This document shows, piece after piece, positions 24,268-34,768 of a DNA stretch of 64,000 bases. Position numbers and translations under genes: made by a program. The number at the start of each line of letters is the position of its first letter. Within the stretch, counting starts at the first letter, position 1. This stretch comes from Burkholderiales bacterium (GTDB lineage: Bacteria; Pseudomonadota; Gammaproteobacteria; Burkholderiales; Burkholderiaceae_E). The DNA lies in contig JADCHE010000032.1 in the NCBI GenBank assembly GCA_020248665.1, forward strand, positions 45,372 through 109,371, given 5' to 3'. The notes under the pieces were generated by a model, which was given only the letters and a program-made list of their open reading frames with translations, had not been told where the DNA came from and made no database searches.

Positions 24268-27200
24268 ACGCACCCGAGCGGATCGACGCCACGCGGCGCG
24301 TCTTCCTGGCGCCGCGGCTCGCGCGCAGCGACCTCGCGACGCGGCTGCGCCGCGAGATGCAGGGCAACGTGCTGTTCGACGCGGCCTCGCGCGGCCGCTA
24401 TTCGACCGATGCGTCGGTCTATCAGGTCGAGCCGGTCGGCGTCGCGGTGCCGCGCACCGAGGCCGACCTCGCGATCGCGCTCGACGTCGCGCGCGACCTG
24501 AAGGTGCCGGTGCTGCCGCGCGGCGGCGGCACCTCGCAGTGCGGTCAGACGATCGGCGCCGCGCTGGTGATCGACCACTCGAAGTGGCTGCGCGAGGTGG
24601 TGTCGTTCGACGCCGCCACGGCGAAGGCCGACCCGACGCGGGCGACGGTCACCGTGCAGCCCGGCATCGCGCTCGATGCGCTGAACGCGTTCCTGAAGCC
24701 GCACGGGGTCTGGTTCCCGGTCGACGTGTCGACCTCGGCGCAGGCGACGATCGGCGGCATGGCTGGCAACAACAGCTGCGGCTCGCGCTCGATCGCCTAC
24801 GGCAACATGGTCCACAACGTCGTCGGCATCGACGCGATCCTCGCCGACGGCACCCAGGGGTACTGGGGCACGTTCACCCGCGGCGACGGCTCGGGCGGGG
24901 ACATGAGCCTGTCGAACCAGCGCATCCGCGACATCGTGAGCCGCCTGCACGCGATCGCCGACCGCGAGCGCGACGAGATCCGCCGCGTCTGGCCGACGGT
25001 GATGCGCCGCGTCGGCGGCTACAACCTCGACGTGTTCGAGCCGCGTTCCGAGCGCCCGTACACCGCCGACGGTTCGCTGAACCTCGCGCAGCTGCTGGTC
25101 GGCTCCGAGGGTACGCTCGCGTGGTCGCAGCGGCTCACGCTCAAGCTCTCGCCGCTGCCCGGCGCGAAGGTGCTCGGCGTGGTGTCGTTCCCGACCTTCC
25201 AGCGCTCGATGGAGTGCGCGCGTCACATCGTGACGCTCGGGCCGGTCGCGGTGGAGCTGGTCGACCGCATGATGATCGAGCTGTCGCGGATGAACCCGGC
25301 GTTCCGCCCGACGATCGACTCGGCGCTGGTCGGCGAGCCGCAGGCGGTGCTGCTGGTCGAGTTCGCCGGCGAGACCCGCGACGTCCAGCTCGCGAAGCTC
25401 GCGCGGCTGCACGAGCTGATGGCCGACCTCGGGCTCCCCGGCAGCGTCGTCGACCTGGCCGACGACGCGCGGCAGAAGGCGCTCTGGGAGGTCCGCAAGG
25501 CGGGCCTCAACATCATGATGTCGATGAAGGGCGACGGGAAGCCCGTCTCCTTCATCGAGGACTGCGCGGTGCCCCTCGAGCACCTCGCCGACTACACCGC
25601 GCGGCTCACCGAGGTGTTCGCGCGGCACGGCACGCAGGGCACCTGGTACGCGCACGCCTCGGTCGGCACGCTGCACGTGCGGCCGATCCTCGACCTGCGC
25701 GAGCACGGCGGCGGCGCCGCGAAGATGCGCGTGATCGCCGAGGAGGCGGCGACGCTGGTGCGGCAGTACGGCGGGGCGTTCTCCGGCGAGCACGGCGACG
25801 GGCTGGTGCGCAGCGAGTGGGTCGCCTGGCAGTTCGGGCCACGGCTGGTGCGCGCGTTCGAGGAGGTCAAGGGGCTCTTCGACCCCGAGGACCGGATGAA
25901 CCCAGGCAAGATCGTCCGGCCGACCCGGATGGACGACGCGAGCCTGTTCCGCTTCGCGCCGGGCTACGCGATCCGATCGCTCGAGACCGCGCTCGACTGG
26001 TCGGACTGGAACCGGCACAACGACCCGTCCGAAGCGGGCGCGGCGCGCGAGGGCTGGGTCCGCGAGGGCAACGGCGTCGCGGTCTCGCCTGCGGGCACCG
26101 GTGGCGACCCGGCGGGCGGATTCGGCAAGGCCCTCGAGATGTGCAACAACAACGGGCACTGCCGCAAGTTCGACGCCGGCACGATGTGCCCGTCGTACCG
26201 CACGACCCGCGACGAGCAGCACGTCACCCGCGGCCGCGCCAACACGCTGCGCCTCGCGATGACCGGCCAGCTCGGCCCCGACGGGCTCGCCGCGCCCGAG
26301 GTCCGCGACGCGATGGACCTGTGCGTGCAGTGCAAGGGCTGCCGGCGCGAGTGTCCGACCGGCGTCGACATGGCGCGGATGAAGACGGAGTTCCTGCACC
26401 ACTGGCAGCGCAAGCACGGCCTGTCGGCGAAGCAGCGGCTGGTCGCCTTCCTGCCGCGCTGGGCGCCGGCGGCTGCGCGCCTCGCACCGCTGTCGAACCT
26501 GCGCGACGCGGTGCCGGGACTCGCGGCGCTGTCCGAGCGGCTGGTCGGGCTGAGCGCGAAGCGCACGCTGCCGCGCTTCAGGCGCGACGGCTTCCTGCGC
26601 ACGCTCCGGCGCGGCGCCACGGGCTCGAGCGCGCCGACGGATGCGGCCGCACGCGAGGTCGTGCTCTGGGTCGACACCTTCGACGAGCACTTCGAGCCGG
26701 ACAACGCGCGCGCGGCGCTGCGCGTGCTGCGAGCGGCCGGCTACCGGGTCCACGTGGCGGGGGCGGGCGGCTCGGGCATCGCCGAGGGCGAGCGTGCGCT
26801 GTGCTGCGGCCGCACCTTCCTGTCGGCGGGGCTCGTCGACGAGGCCCGCGCCGAGGCGCTGCGCACGCTGCGCGCGTTGCTGCCGTTCGCCGAGCGCGGC
26901 GTCGCGGTCGTGGGCCTCGAGCCCTCGTGCCTGCTGACGCTGCGCGACGAGTTCCTCGCGCTCAAGCTCGACGACGCGCTCGGGCGGCCCGGCGCCGCGC
27001 GAACGCTCGCGTCCCGGGCGATGCTGTTCGAGGAGTTCCTCGCGGCCGAGCAGTCCGCCGGCCACCTGAAGCTCGCGCTGAAACCGCTGCCCCAGACGAG
27101 CGCCCGGGTGCACGGCCACTGCCACCAGAAGGCGTTCGACGCGTTCGCGCCGACGCTCGCGGCGCTGCGGCTGATCCCGGGGCTGAAGGTCGAGCCGATC

Positions 27201-27422
27201 GAGTCGAGCTGCTGCGGGATGGCGGGCGCGTTCGGCTACGACGCCGCGCACCACGAGGTTTCGATGCGGATGGCCGAGGCCGCGCTGCTGCCGGCGGTGC
27301 GCGAGGCCGGCCCCGACGTGCTGATCGTCGCCGACGGCACCAGTTGCCGTCACCAGATCGCGGACGGCGCGGGCCGGGAGGCGGTGCACGTCGCGCGCGT
27401 GCTCGAGCGGGCGCTCGCCTGA
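24264..27422 (+). CDS. FAD-binding and 4Fe-4S dehydrogenase (D-2-hydroxyacid type, GlcD-GlcF fusion)
   Basis: A 1052-aa oxidoreductase. The N-terminal half is an FAD-binding PCMH domain (VLPRGGGTSQCGQTIG near 90; GNNSCGSRS near 170) plus the FAD-oxidase C-domain (SGEHGDGLVRSEW, DPEDRMNPGKIV). Then come two ferredoxin-like cysteine clusters (CNNNGHCRKF; CVQCKGCRRECPTG near 687-700) and a C-terminal CCG domain (HCHQKAF, SSCCGMAGAFGYD). Such fusions oxidise D-lactate, glycolate, D-2-hydroxyglutarate or similar and pass electrons to quinone or another carrier. With a glyoxylate-type aminotransferase across the regulator, a glycolate/glyoxylate-related substrate is possible. Confidence 0.9.
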   Translation: MNAPERIDATRRVFLAPRLARSDLATRLRREMQGNVLFDAASRGRYSTDASVYQVEPVGVAVPRTEADLAIALDVARDLKVPVLPRGGGTSQCGQTIGAALVIDHSKWLREVVSFDAATAKADPTRATVTVQPGIALDALNAFLKPHGVWFPVDVSTSAQATIGGMAGNNSCGSRSIAYGNMVHNVVGIDAILADGTQGYWGTFTRGDGSGGDMSLSNQRIRDIVSRLHAIADRERDEIRRVWPTVMRRVGGYNLDVFEPRSERPYTADGSLNLAQLLVGSEGTLAWSQRLTLKLSPLPGAKVLGVVSFPTFQRSMECARHIVTLGPVAVELVDRMMIELSRMNPAFRPTIDSALVGEPQAVLLVEFAGETRDVQLAKLARLHELMADLGLPGSVVDLADDARQKALWEVRKAGLNIMMSMKGDGKPVSFIEDCAVPLEHLADYTARLTEVFARHGTQGTWYAHASVGTLHVRPILDLREHGGGAAKMRVIAEEAATLVRQYGGAFSGEHGDGLVRSEWVAWQFGPRLVRAFEEVKGLFDPEDRMNPGKIVRPTRMDDASLFRFAPGYAIRSLETALDWSDWNRHNDPSEAGAAREGWVREGNGVAVSPAGTGGDPAGGFGKALEMCNNNGHCRKFDAGTMCPSYRTTRDEQHVTRGRANTLRLAMTGQLGPDGLAAPEVRDAMDLCVQCKGCRRECPTGVDMARMKTEFLHHWQRKHGLSAKQRLVAFLPRWAPAAARLAPLSNLRDAVPGLAALSERLVGLSAKRTLPRFRRDGFLRTLRRGATGSSAPTDAAAREVVLWVDTFDEHFEPDNARAALRVLRAAGYRVHVAGAGGSGIAEGERALCCGRTFLSAGLVDEARAEALRTLRALLPFAERGVAVVGLEPSCLLTLRDEFLALKLDDALGRPGAARTLASRAMLFEEFLAAEQSAGHLKLALKPLPQTSARVHGHCHQKAFDAFAPTLAALRLIPGLKVEPIESSCCGMAGAFGYDAAHHEVSMRMAEAALLPAVREAGPDVLIVADGTSCRHQIADGAGREAVHVARVLERALA

Positions 27423-27438
27423 CGGCGGATCGCGCGGG

Positions 27439-28869
27439 TCAGGCCGCGCGGCTCGGGACGATCCGGGGTGCGCGCTCCAACGCTCCTTGCAGCGTGACCT
27501 GGCGGAATGGCTTCGCGACGAAGTCGTCCATGCCCGCGGCCAGGCAGGCCTCGCGGTCGCGATCGAACGCGTTCGCGGTCAGCGCGACGATCCAGGGCTG
27601 CGCGAGCGCGTCGCCGGCCGCGCGGATCCTTCGCGTCGCCTCCAGCCCATCGACGCCGGGCATCTGCATGTCCATCAGCACGACGTCGTAGGCCGCGACG
27701 CGCAGCGCATCGATCGCCTCGGCGCCGTCACGGGCGAGCGTCGCCTCGATGCCAAGCTTCGACAGCGTCGCGAGCGCGAGCGCCTGGTTGACCGGGTTGT
27801 CTTCGGCGAGCAGCACGCGCAGCGTGGACAGCGGGGGCGCCTCCGGCGTATCCGGCGCGTCGACGCCGGTGGCCTGCGCGACCTGCGCGACGTGCAAGGC
27901 GCCCTCGACGCCCGACGCGGGCTCCGAGGCCGCTGCATCCAGCCGCATGTCGAAGCCGAAGCGGCTGCCTTCGCCCGGGGTGCTGTCGACGGTGATCGTG
28001 CCGTCCATCAGCGTCACCAGCCGCGATGAGATCGCGAGGCCGAGGCCCGAGCCGCCGTAACGGCGCGACATGCTCGAGTCGACCTGCGTGAACGCCTCGA
28101 AGAGCCGCTCGCGCTGCGCGTCGTTCATGCCGATACCGGTATCGGTCACCGCGCCGTGCAGCCGCCAGCGGCCGTCGTCGAGCCGGTCGCAGTGCACCTC
28201 GAGCCGTGCCTCGCCGCGCTCGGTGAACTTGATCGCGTTCGACAGCAGGTTCAGCCACACCTGCTGCAGCCGTGTCGGATCGCCGAGCAGCCGCTCGGGC
28301 AGCGGGCCCGCCCGCAGCAGCATCGCGAGGCCCTTGTGGTCGGCCTGCGGCCGCAGCATCGCCAGCACGTCGTGCGCGAGCCGCAGCGGCGAGAACGGCC
28401 GGCGCTCGAGCTCGAGGCGGCCAGCCTCGATCCGCGAGAAGTCGAGCACGTCGTTGATGATCGCGAGCAGCGTGTCGGCCGACTGCAGCAGCGTGTCGAC
28501 GTAGCCGCGCTGCTCGCCATCGAGCCGTGTGCCGCGCAGCAGCTCCATCATCCCCACCACGCCGTTCAGCGGCGTGCGGATCTCGTGGCTCATCGTCGCG
28601 AGGAACTCGCTCTTGGCGCGGGTGCCGGCCTCGGCGCGCTCGAGCGCTGCGCGCAGCGCGAGCGTGCGCTCGTCGACCAGCGCCTCCAGTCGCCCGGCGA
28701 GCGCCTGCAGCGAGCGGTTCGCCTCGTAGAGCTCGCGGGCCTTGTGCTCGAGCAGCCCCTCGGCCGCCTTGCGCGCGTCGCGTTCGCGCGCGGCCCTGCG
28801 CTCGAGCCGCGCGAGGTGCGCCTCGGGCGACGGCGGCGTGTGGCCCGCGGGACGGTTCGGCTCGCTCAC
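27439..28869 (-). CDS. soluble hybrid histidine kinase with receiver domain (H-NOX partner, HnoK-like)
   Basis: A 476-aa protein with no membrane segment. An N-terminal coiled coil (about 15-80) leads into HisKA with His95 in [13 protein letters not shown], a HATPase domain ([26 protein letters not shown]), and a C-terminal receiver (about 345-470; [19 protein letters not shown]). The GTG start at 28869 overlaps the H-NOX stop by 4 nt, so the two are translationally coupled. By analogy with HnoK systems the heme protein should control kinase activity in response to NO. The output partner is not adjacent; the HD-GYP/Hpt pair at 40309-41868 is one candidate in the window. Confidence 0.9.
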   Translation of the reverse strand: MSEPNRPAGHTPPSPEAHLARLERRAARERDARKAAEGLLEHKARELYEANRSLQALAGRLEALVDERTLALRAALERAEAGTRAKSEFLATMSHEIRTPLNGVVGMMELLRGTRLDGEQRGYVDTLLQSADTLLAIINDVLDFSRIEAGRLELERRPFSPLRLAHDVLAMLRPQADHKGLAMLLRAGPLPERLLGDPTRLQQVWLNLLSNAIKFTERGEARLEVHCDRLDDGRWRLHGAVTDTGIGMNDAQRERLFEAFTQVDSSMSRRYGGSGLGLAISSRLVTLMDGTITVDSTPGEGSRFGFDMRLDAAASEPASGVEGALHVAQVAQATGVDAPDTPEAPPLSTLRVLLAEDNPVNQALALATLSKLGIEATLARDGAEAIDALRVAAYDVVLMDMQMPGVDGLEATRRIRAAGDALAQPWIVALTANAFDRDREACLAAGMDDFVAKPFRQVTLQGALERAPRIVPSRAA

Positions 28870-29405
28870 TGCATGCGCGTCAGGTGGAAGCGGATGCCGC
28901 CGTCGGCGTCCGGCCGCGAGGCGCGCACGAGGCGGGCACGCTCGCCGAAATGCTCGAGGCAGCCTTCGATCAGGCCGTGCGCGAGGTCCTCGAAGTGCCG
29001 GCTCGAACGGTAGACGAGGGTCATCGCATCGCCCTGCCGGGTGACGTCGAAGCGCGGCAGCAGCGCGTCGGGATACAGCTTCAGCACCTCGGCGTGGATC
29101 ACGTCCTCGATCCGCTCGAGGAAGTCGAACGCGTTCGAGATGCCCCCGAAGAACGTCGGGTGGCTGACCGCGAACCGGCCGAACAGGTGGTGCCCGAACG
29201 CGCGGATCAGGTCGGGCACGGCGATGCCGGTGCGCTCGGACAGCCCGTCGACGAGGGCCACCATCTCCTCGTGGCCGTAGGTGCCGACCGCCGTGTAGCG
29301 GCCGCCCGAGGCGAGCGGGGTCGAGTCGACCAGGTCGTCGACCAGGTCGGGCGACCACCGTGCCTCGACCATCTCCAGGAATTCCGTGAAGACCATGCCC
29401 TTCAT
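28866..29405 (-). CDS. H-NOX heme/NO-binding sensor protein
   Basis: A 179-aa HNOB protein. The proximal heme ligand is His104 ([12 protein letters not shown]) and the heme-propionate motif YxSxR is YRSSR at 132-136. Distal pocket residues are hydrophobic as far as I can judge, so it should bind NO rather than O2. The C-terminal zinc-binding cysteines found in several gammaproteobacterial H-NOX proteins are absent: the only Cys is in IEGCLEHFG. Translation is coupled to the downstream kinase. The 407-nt upstream region shows no NO-regulator site that I recognise. Confidence 0.92.
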   Translation of the reverse strand: MKGMVFTEFLEMVEARWSPDLVDDLVDSTPLASGGRYTAVGTYGHEEMVALVDGLSERTGIAVPDLIRAFGHHLFGRFAVSHPTFFGGISNAFDFLERIEDVIHAEVLKLYPDALLPRFDVTRQGDAMTLVYRSSRHFEDLAHGLIEGCLEHFGERARLVRASRPDADGGIRFHLTRMQ

Positions 29406-29812
29406 CGTTCGCTCCGGCGGGTTCGTGACGAGGTCCGCCTCCCCCGCAAGGGTAGCCGTGGCGGCCCGATCCGCCGAGGCGACGCGGCGTCGCGCGGCGC
29501 CCGTCCGTCGGTTGGAGAGCGGTCGCCCGCCGGGCGCGGCGGCGGGCCCGACCGGCGGCGGGCGCGTGCACGCGGACGGTGCGTGCCGCGACACCAGTCC
29601 GACACGGTCCGACGGCCCGATGCAACAGCGTCCGAGGCGACGGCGGGCGCGTCCGCGGCCGGGCGGTCCGGGCGCCCGAGGACCGCGCCGTCCCGGGGCA
29701 CTTGGCCCGGTCCCCGCGTCGACCCTGCGGCCCACCGACCGCGAGGGATCGCGGGTACGGCCTGCGTCATAATCCGTCGCCTCCGAGAGACCGACACACG
29801 AGGCACCGCGCG
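29406..29812. other. divergent intergenic region between H-NOX gene and maeB
   Basis: 407 nt without a convincing gene. A CATAAT hexamer at 29768-29773, 40 nt before the maeB ATG, is a possible -10 element for maeB, but I see no good -35. I found no NsrR, NorR or FNR-type site and no strong hairpin. Confidence 0.4.
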
Positions 29813-32101
29813 ATGGCCCAGCCGCTGAATCCCGACCTTCGCCGAGCCGCGCTCGAATACCACGAGCAGGGTCGGCCCGGGAAGATCTCGGTCGTGCCGA
29901 CCAAGAGCCTGGTCAACCAGCGCGACCTCGCGCTCGCGTACTCGCCCGGGGTCGCGGCGGCCTGCGAGATGATCGTCGAGGACCCGGCCGCCGCGTTCCG
30001 CTACACCGCGCGCGGCAACCTGGTCGCGGTCATCACCAACGGCACCGCGGTGCTCGGCCTCGGCGCGATCGGTCCGCTCGCCGCCAAGCCGGTGATGGAA
30101 GGCAAGGGCGTGCTGTTCAAGAAGTTCGCCGGCATCGACGTCTTCGACATCGAGATCGCCGAGAACGACCCGGACCGGCTCGTCGAGATCATCGCGGCGC
30201 TCGAGCCGACCTTCGGCGGCATCAACCTCGAGGACATCAAGGCGCCGGAGTGCTTCCACGTCGAGCGCCGGTTGCGCGAGCGGATGCGGATCCCGGTCTT
30301 CCACGACGACCAGCACGGCACCGCCGTCGTTGTCGGCGCGGCGATCCTGAACGGCCTGGAGGTCGTCGGCAAGAAGGTCGCCGACTGCAGGCTGGTGGTG
30401 AGCGGCGCGGGTGCGGCGGCGCTCGCCTGCCTCGACCTGCTGCTCGACCTCGGGTTCCGCCGCGACCAGATCTGGGTCACCGACATCGAGGGCGTGGTCT
30501 ACGAGGGCCGCACCGTGCTGATGGACGAGGAGAAGGCCCGCTTCGCGCAGAAGACCGACGCGCGCACGCTCGACGAGGTGATCGGTGGCGCCGACGTGTT
30601 CCTCGGCCTGTCGGCCGGCGGCGTGCTCGGGCCCGAGATGGTCGCGAAGATGGCGCCGAGGCCGCTGATCCTCGCGCTCGCGAACCCCACGCCCGAGATC
30701 CTGCCCGAGAGGGTCCGCGAGGTCCGCGACGATGCGATCATCGCCACCGGCCGCAGCGACTACCCGAACCAGGTCAACAACGTCCTGGTGTTCCCGTTCC
30801 TGTTCCGCGGCGCGCTCGACGTAGGCGCGACGACGATCAACCGCGAGATGGAGATCGCCGCGGTCCGCGCGGTCGCCGAGCTCGCGCGTGCCGAGCAGTC
30901 CGACGTCGTCACCGCCGCCTACGGCTCGGTCGGCTCTTCGTTCGGCCCGGACTACCTGATCCCGCGTCCGTTCGACCCACGCCTGATCGTGAAGATCGCG
31001 CCCGCGGTGGCGAAGGCCGCGACGGACTCGGGCGTCGCCACCCGCCCGATCGCCGACTTCGACGCCTACCGCGCCCAGCTCGAGCAGTTCGTCTACCACT
31101 CGGGCAACTTCATGAAGCCGATCTTCTCCGTGGCCAAGCGCGGGGAGACGCGGCGCATCGTCTACGCCGAGGGCGAGGACGAGCGGGTATTGCGCGCGGT
31201 GCAGGGCGTCGTCGACGAGCGGCTCGCCAAGCCGGCGCTGGTCGGCCGGCCGGCCGTCATCGAGCGCCGCATCGAGCGCTTCGGGCTGCGGATCCGTCCG
31301 GGTCGCGACTTCGATGTCGTCAACCCCGAGTGGGACGAGCGCTTCCGCGACTACTGGCAGACCTACCACGCGCTGGTCGACCGCAAGGGCGTCACGCCGC
31401 AGTACGCGCAGATCGAGGTCCGCCGCCGCAACACGCTGATCGGCGCGCTGATGGTCCGGCGCGGCGAGGCCGACGGCATGCTGTGCGGTTCGTTCGGCCC
31501 GTACTCGCAGCACCTGCAGTACATCGACGAGGTCATCGGCCGCAAGCCGGGCGCAAGCGTCTACGCCGCGATGAACACGCTGATGCTGCCGGGACGGCAG
31601 GTGACGCTGGTCGATACGCACGTCAACGCCGACCCGAGCGCGCCCGAGCTCGTCGAGATCACGCTGATGGCGGCCGATGAGCTGCGGCGCTTCGGCATCA
31701 AGCCGTCGGTCGCGCTGCTGTCGCACTCGAATTTCGGCTCGTCGAACCGGCCCTCGGCCGTGAAGATGCGCGAGGCGCTCGCGATGCTGCGCGAACGCGC
31801 GCCGGAGCTGGAGATCGACGGCGAGATGCACGGCGACGCGGCGCTGGACCCGGACTACCGTCGCGTGCTGATGCCGCGCACGACGCTGTCCGGCGAGGCC
31901 AACCTGCTGGTGCTGCCGAACATCGACGCGGCGAACATCGCCTACAACCTGCTGAAGACCGCGGCCGGCAACAACATCGCGATCGGGCCGGTGCTGCTCG
32001 GCGCCGCGAAGCCGGTGCACGTGCTGACCGCGTCGTCGACGGTGCGCCGCCTGGTCAACATGACCGCCTGGACGATCGTCGACATCAACGCGTCGCGCTG
32101 A
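29813..32101 (+). CDS. maeB: NADP-dependent malic enzyme with phosphotransacetylase-like domain
   Basis: A 762-aa MaeB-type protein. The malic enzyme domains (about 1-430) contain [17 protein letters not shown], the EDIKAPECF segment, FHDDQHGTA and the nucleotide site [13 protein letters not shown]. The C-terminal third (about 435-762) is a phosphate acetyltransferase-like domain ([32 protein letters not shown]) that in MaeB is regulatory rather than catalytic. It decarboxylates malate to pyruvate, making NADPH. It is a stand-alone gene with a possible -10 (CATAAT) 40 nt upstream. Confidence 0.95.
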   Translation: MAQPLNPDLRRAALEYHEQGRPGKISVVPTKSLVNQRDLALAYSPGVAAACEMIVEDPAAAFRYTARGNLVAVITNGTAVLGLGAIGPLAAKPVMEGKGVLFKKFAGIDVFDIEIAENDPDRLVEIIAALEPTFGGINLEDIKAPECFHVERRLRERMRIPVFHDDQHGTAVVVGAAILNGLEVVGKKVADCRLVVSGAGAAALACLDLLLDLGFRRDQIWVTDIEGVVYEGRTVLMDEEKARFAQKTDARTLDEVIGGADVFLGLSAGGVLGPEMVAKMAPRPLILALANPTPEILPERVREVRDDAIIATGRSDYPNQVNNVLVFPFLFRGALDVGATTINREMEIAAVRAVAELARAEQSDVVTAAYGSVGSSFGPDYLIPRPFDPRLIVKIAPAVAKAATDSGVATRPIADFDAYRAQLEQFVYHSGNFMKPIFSVAKRGETRRIVYAEGEDERVLRAVQGVVDERLAKPALVGRPAVIERRIERFGLRIRPGRDFDVVNPEWDERFRDYWQTYHALVDRKGVTPQYAQIEVRRRNTLIGALMVRRGEADGMLCGSFGPYSQHLQYIDEVIGRKPGASVYAAMNTLMLPGRQVTLVDTHVNADPSAPELVEITLMAADELRRFGIKPSVALLSHSNFGSSNRPSAVKMREALAMLRERAPELEIDGEMHGDAALDPDYRRVLMPRTTLSGEANLLVLPNIDAANIAYNLLKTAAGNNIAIGPVLLGAAKPVHVLTASSTVRRLVNMTAWTIVDINASR

Positions 32102-32331
32102 ACGAGCGACGGGACGGACAGGCGCCCCGGCAGGTCGACGATCCGCCGGGAACCTGGGTGGCAGGGCCTGGCCGATCAGCGGCGCGTGCGGAGCCGGCGA
32201 AGCCGTGCCGTTCGTCGGCCGCCGACGCGCGTCGGGCCCTCGCCGCCTGCAGGGCCGCCCGGCGTTGGCTACTCTCGCCCCGGCGGGCGGCGAGCGTCCG
32301 TGAACGGCCGCGGCACGCGGCCCCGAGGCCC

Positions 32332-34707
32332 ATGTTGACCACCGAACAGACGAAGGACACAACGGGCGTGCAGCGCTCCTCCGGGAGCGGCATGCCGTCG
32401 CGCTCGCGAAAGCGCTTCGAGCTGCTGGAGGAGTGCCGAGAGGTGATACTGCAGCGGCTCACCGACGTGATCGCGCAGGCGCTCAACCCGATGAGCGACG
32501 AGCTCACCGCCGGGGCGCTGCGCTCGATCCGATCGGAGCAGCAGCAGGCGCTCCTCGACGCGGTGATGCTGGTGCGCGAGCAACGCATGGAGATCGAGGG
32601 GCGGTTTCGCCGCAGCTTCGCCGACATCTTCGAGCGCCGCCTGTTCGCGACGAATGCGGCGGCGAGCACCGACGGCGGCCCGTCGCCGACCGAGCTGACG
32701 CTGGTGTCCGACGACGCGATCAGCGACAAGCTCAACGTCGATCGGCTGATCGGCAAGGCGCGCAGCAGGCTCGACCCGGACGAGGTGCTCGGCATCCGCG
32801 CGCGGCTTGGCGCGCTGCTCGAGCGCGAGTGGTTCGAGGAGACCCAGCATCCGGTCTCGCCGGAGGCGATCTTCGAGGCACTGCGCTCGGCCCTCGCCGA
32901 GCTCTCGCCGCGGCCCGAGGTCAAGGTCGCGCTGCTCGACGCGATCGAGCCGCACGTCTCGCAGAACCTGAACGGCATCTACGCGTCGGTCAACGAGCGG
33001 CTGCGTGCCCACCACGTGCTGCCGCGGATCAAGCCGCAGGTGCAGGCGATCGGTGGCGGCTCGCGCAGAGGGGGCGAGGCCCCCGGCGCGGCGGCTCCGG
33101 CCGGTGCGTCCCCCGCGGGCGCGACGGCGGCCGAGGAGCCGTGGGTCGCTGGCTCGTTCGGCGTCGTGCAGCCCGGCGGCGCGGCCGCCGAGTGGGTCGA
33201 CGGCGCCGCCGCGGCGGCCGCGGTCGATGGCTACTCGGCGATCGAAGATCCACTCGTCGCGCTCCAGCAGGCGATGGCCGACGCGTCCGAGGGCCGACCC
33301 GCGGGCCGGATGCACGTGGCGCGGATGCTGCGCAACCCGGCGATGTTCGGCGTTGCCGACATCCCGGTCTCGCCGGTGCAGCCGCCGCTGGTCGCGTCGC
33401 TGACAGCGCTGCAGCGCGACGCCGGCCCGATCGACGCGGCGGCCATGCTGCCCGCGGTCGTCGAGCAGGTGCGCGAGCAGGGCTCGCCGCTCGACCAGAT
33501 CACCGTCGAGATCGTCTCGATGGTGTTCGACTACATCTACGCCGACCGGCGCCTGCCCGACGCGATCAAGCAGCAGCTGTTGCGGCTGCAGGTCGTCGCG
33601 GTCAAGACGGCGCTGCTCGACCGCAGCTTCTTCGCGCGGCGCCAGCATCCGATGCGCCGGCTGATCGACCGGATCTCCGACGTCGGCGCCGATCCCGACG
33701 CGGACCTCGCGCCGGGCGCGCCGCTGATCGAGGGCCTCACCGGCGTCGTCGACCGGATCCTCGAGGAGTTCGACGCGGATCTGTCGCTGTTCGACGAGGC
33801 GCTCGATGCGATCGAGCGCTTCGCGCGAGAGGAGGGCGAGCGTCGCGCCGCGCGCCTCGACGCGGTCGCGCAGGAGGCCACGGCCCGCGAGGCCTTCGCG
33901 ATCGCCCAGGAGTCGGCGCGCGCCGAGCTCGGCCGCCGGCTCGACAAGGACTCGCAGCCCTTCGTGCGCGAGTTCCTGAACCGGTGGTGGACGCAGGTGC
34001 TCGCCCGTCTGCGGACCTCGCGCGACGGCGAGGCCGCCGAGCAGGCCTGGAAGACCGGGCTGCGCACTGCGGAGTACCTGATCTGGAGCGTCGCGCCCAA
34101 GCAGACCGAGGAGATCTCGCGGCTCGCGACGGTACTGCCCGGCCTGATCCGCGGGCTGCGCCAGGGACTCGAGCTCGTCGAGATCGAGGCCGGCGAGCAC
34201 GCGGCGTTCTTCGACGAGCTGCTGCGCGCGCACACGCGCGAGATCGCCGCCGCGAAGAAGCGCGCGGCGTCGAGCGCACCGCCGACCATACCGGCCGCGC
34301 CGCCGGTCGCGGTCGCGATGCAGCCGGACGGCACCGTTCGCTTCGTGCCGAAACCCGATGCCGCCGAGGCGTCGCCCGCGCCGACCGCGAGCGACGAGCT
34401 GCTGTCGTCGCTGCGGCGCGGCCAGCGCGTCGAGATGCTCGGCGACGAAGGCCCGAGGGTGTTCAAGCTCGCGTGGATCAGTCCCGCGCGCAAGCTGTTC
34501 ATCCTGACGCGCTACCCCGACGAGAGCCTGACGATGCAGGGGTCGGAGCTCGCGTTCCTGTTCCAGCGCCAGCAGGCGCGCGTGGCGCCCGAAGACTCGA
34601 CGCTCGACCGCGCGATCGGCTCGGTGACCGGCGACGCGGCCGTGTCCGCCGCCGGTGAGCCGACGATCACGATGACGCTGCAGGAGCGGGCCGAGGCCGC
34701 TACCTGA
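32332..34707 (+). CDS. DUF1631 family protein
   Basis: A 791-aa cytoplasmic protein matching the DUF1631 pattern: an N-terminal helical region opening with RFELLEECREVILQRL, an Ala/Gly-rich linker (about 240-300), a central helical block (VVEQVREQGSPLDQITVEIV, LLRLQVVAVKTALLDRSFF, HPMRRLIDRIS), and a C-terminal portion with an RGQRVEML ... LAWISPARKLFILTRYP stretch that resembles a PilZ-like barrel. The biochemical role of the family is not known to me. The ATG at 32332 is the first in frame after a GC-rich spacer; no strong ribosome site is visible. No operon partner is evident. Confidence 0.8.
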   Translation: MLTTEQTKDTTGVQRSSGSGMPSRSRKRFELLEECREVILQRLTDVIAQALNPMSDELTAGALRSIRSEQQQALLDAVMLVREQRMEIEGRFRRSFADIFERRLFATNAAASTDGGPSPTELTLVSDDAISDKLNVDRLIGKARSRLDPDEVLGIRARLGALLEREWFEETQHPVSPEAIFEALRSALAELSPRPEVKVALLDAIEPHVSQNLNGIYASVNERLRAHHVLPRIKPQVQAIGGGSRRGGEAPGAAAPAGASPAGATAAEEPWVAGSFGVVQPGGAAAEWVDGAAAAAAVDGYSAIEDPLVALQQAMADASEGRPAGRMHVARMLRNPAMFGVADIPVSPVQPPLVASLTALQRDAGPIDAAAMLPAVVEQVREQGSPLDQITVEIVSMVFDYIYADRRLPDAIKQQLLRLQVVAVKTALLDRSFFARRQHPMRRLIDRISDVGADPDADLAPGAPLIEGLTGVVDRILEEFDADLSLFDEALDAIERFAREEGERRAARLDAVAQEATAREAFAIAQESARAELGRRLDKDSQPFVREFLNRWWTQVLARLRTSRDGEAAEQAWKTGLRTAEYLIWSVAPKQTEEISRLATVLPGLIRGLRQGLELVEIEAGEHAAFFDELLRAHTREIAAAKKRAASSAPPTIPAAPPVAVAMQPDGTVRFVPKPDAAEASPAPTASDELLSSLRRGQRVEMLGDEGPRVFKLAWISPARKLFILTRYPDESLTMQGSELAFLFQRQQARVAPEDSTLDRAIGSVTGDAAVSAAGEPTITMTLQERAEAAT

Positions 34708-34768
34708 CGTCCCCGCCCGCGACGCGGCCTCGCGCGGGCCGCGCGCCCGATGGCTTAGCATCCCGCCC

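Noticed and set aside
24024..27389. Minus-strand open frame of about 1121 codons antisense to the FAD/4Fe-4S dehydrogenase
   Set aside because: Low-complexity Arg/His/Glu composition and no motifs; the plus strand has complete cofactor motifs across the same bases.
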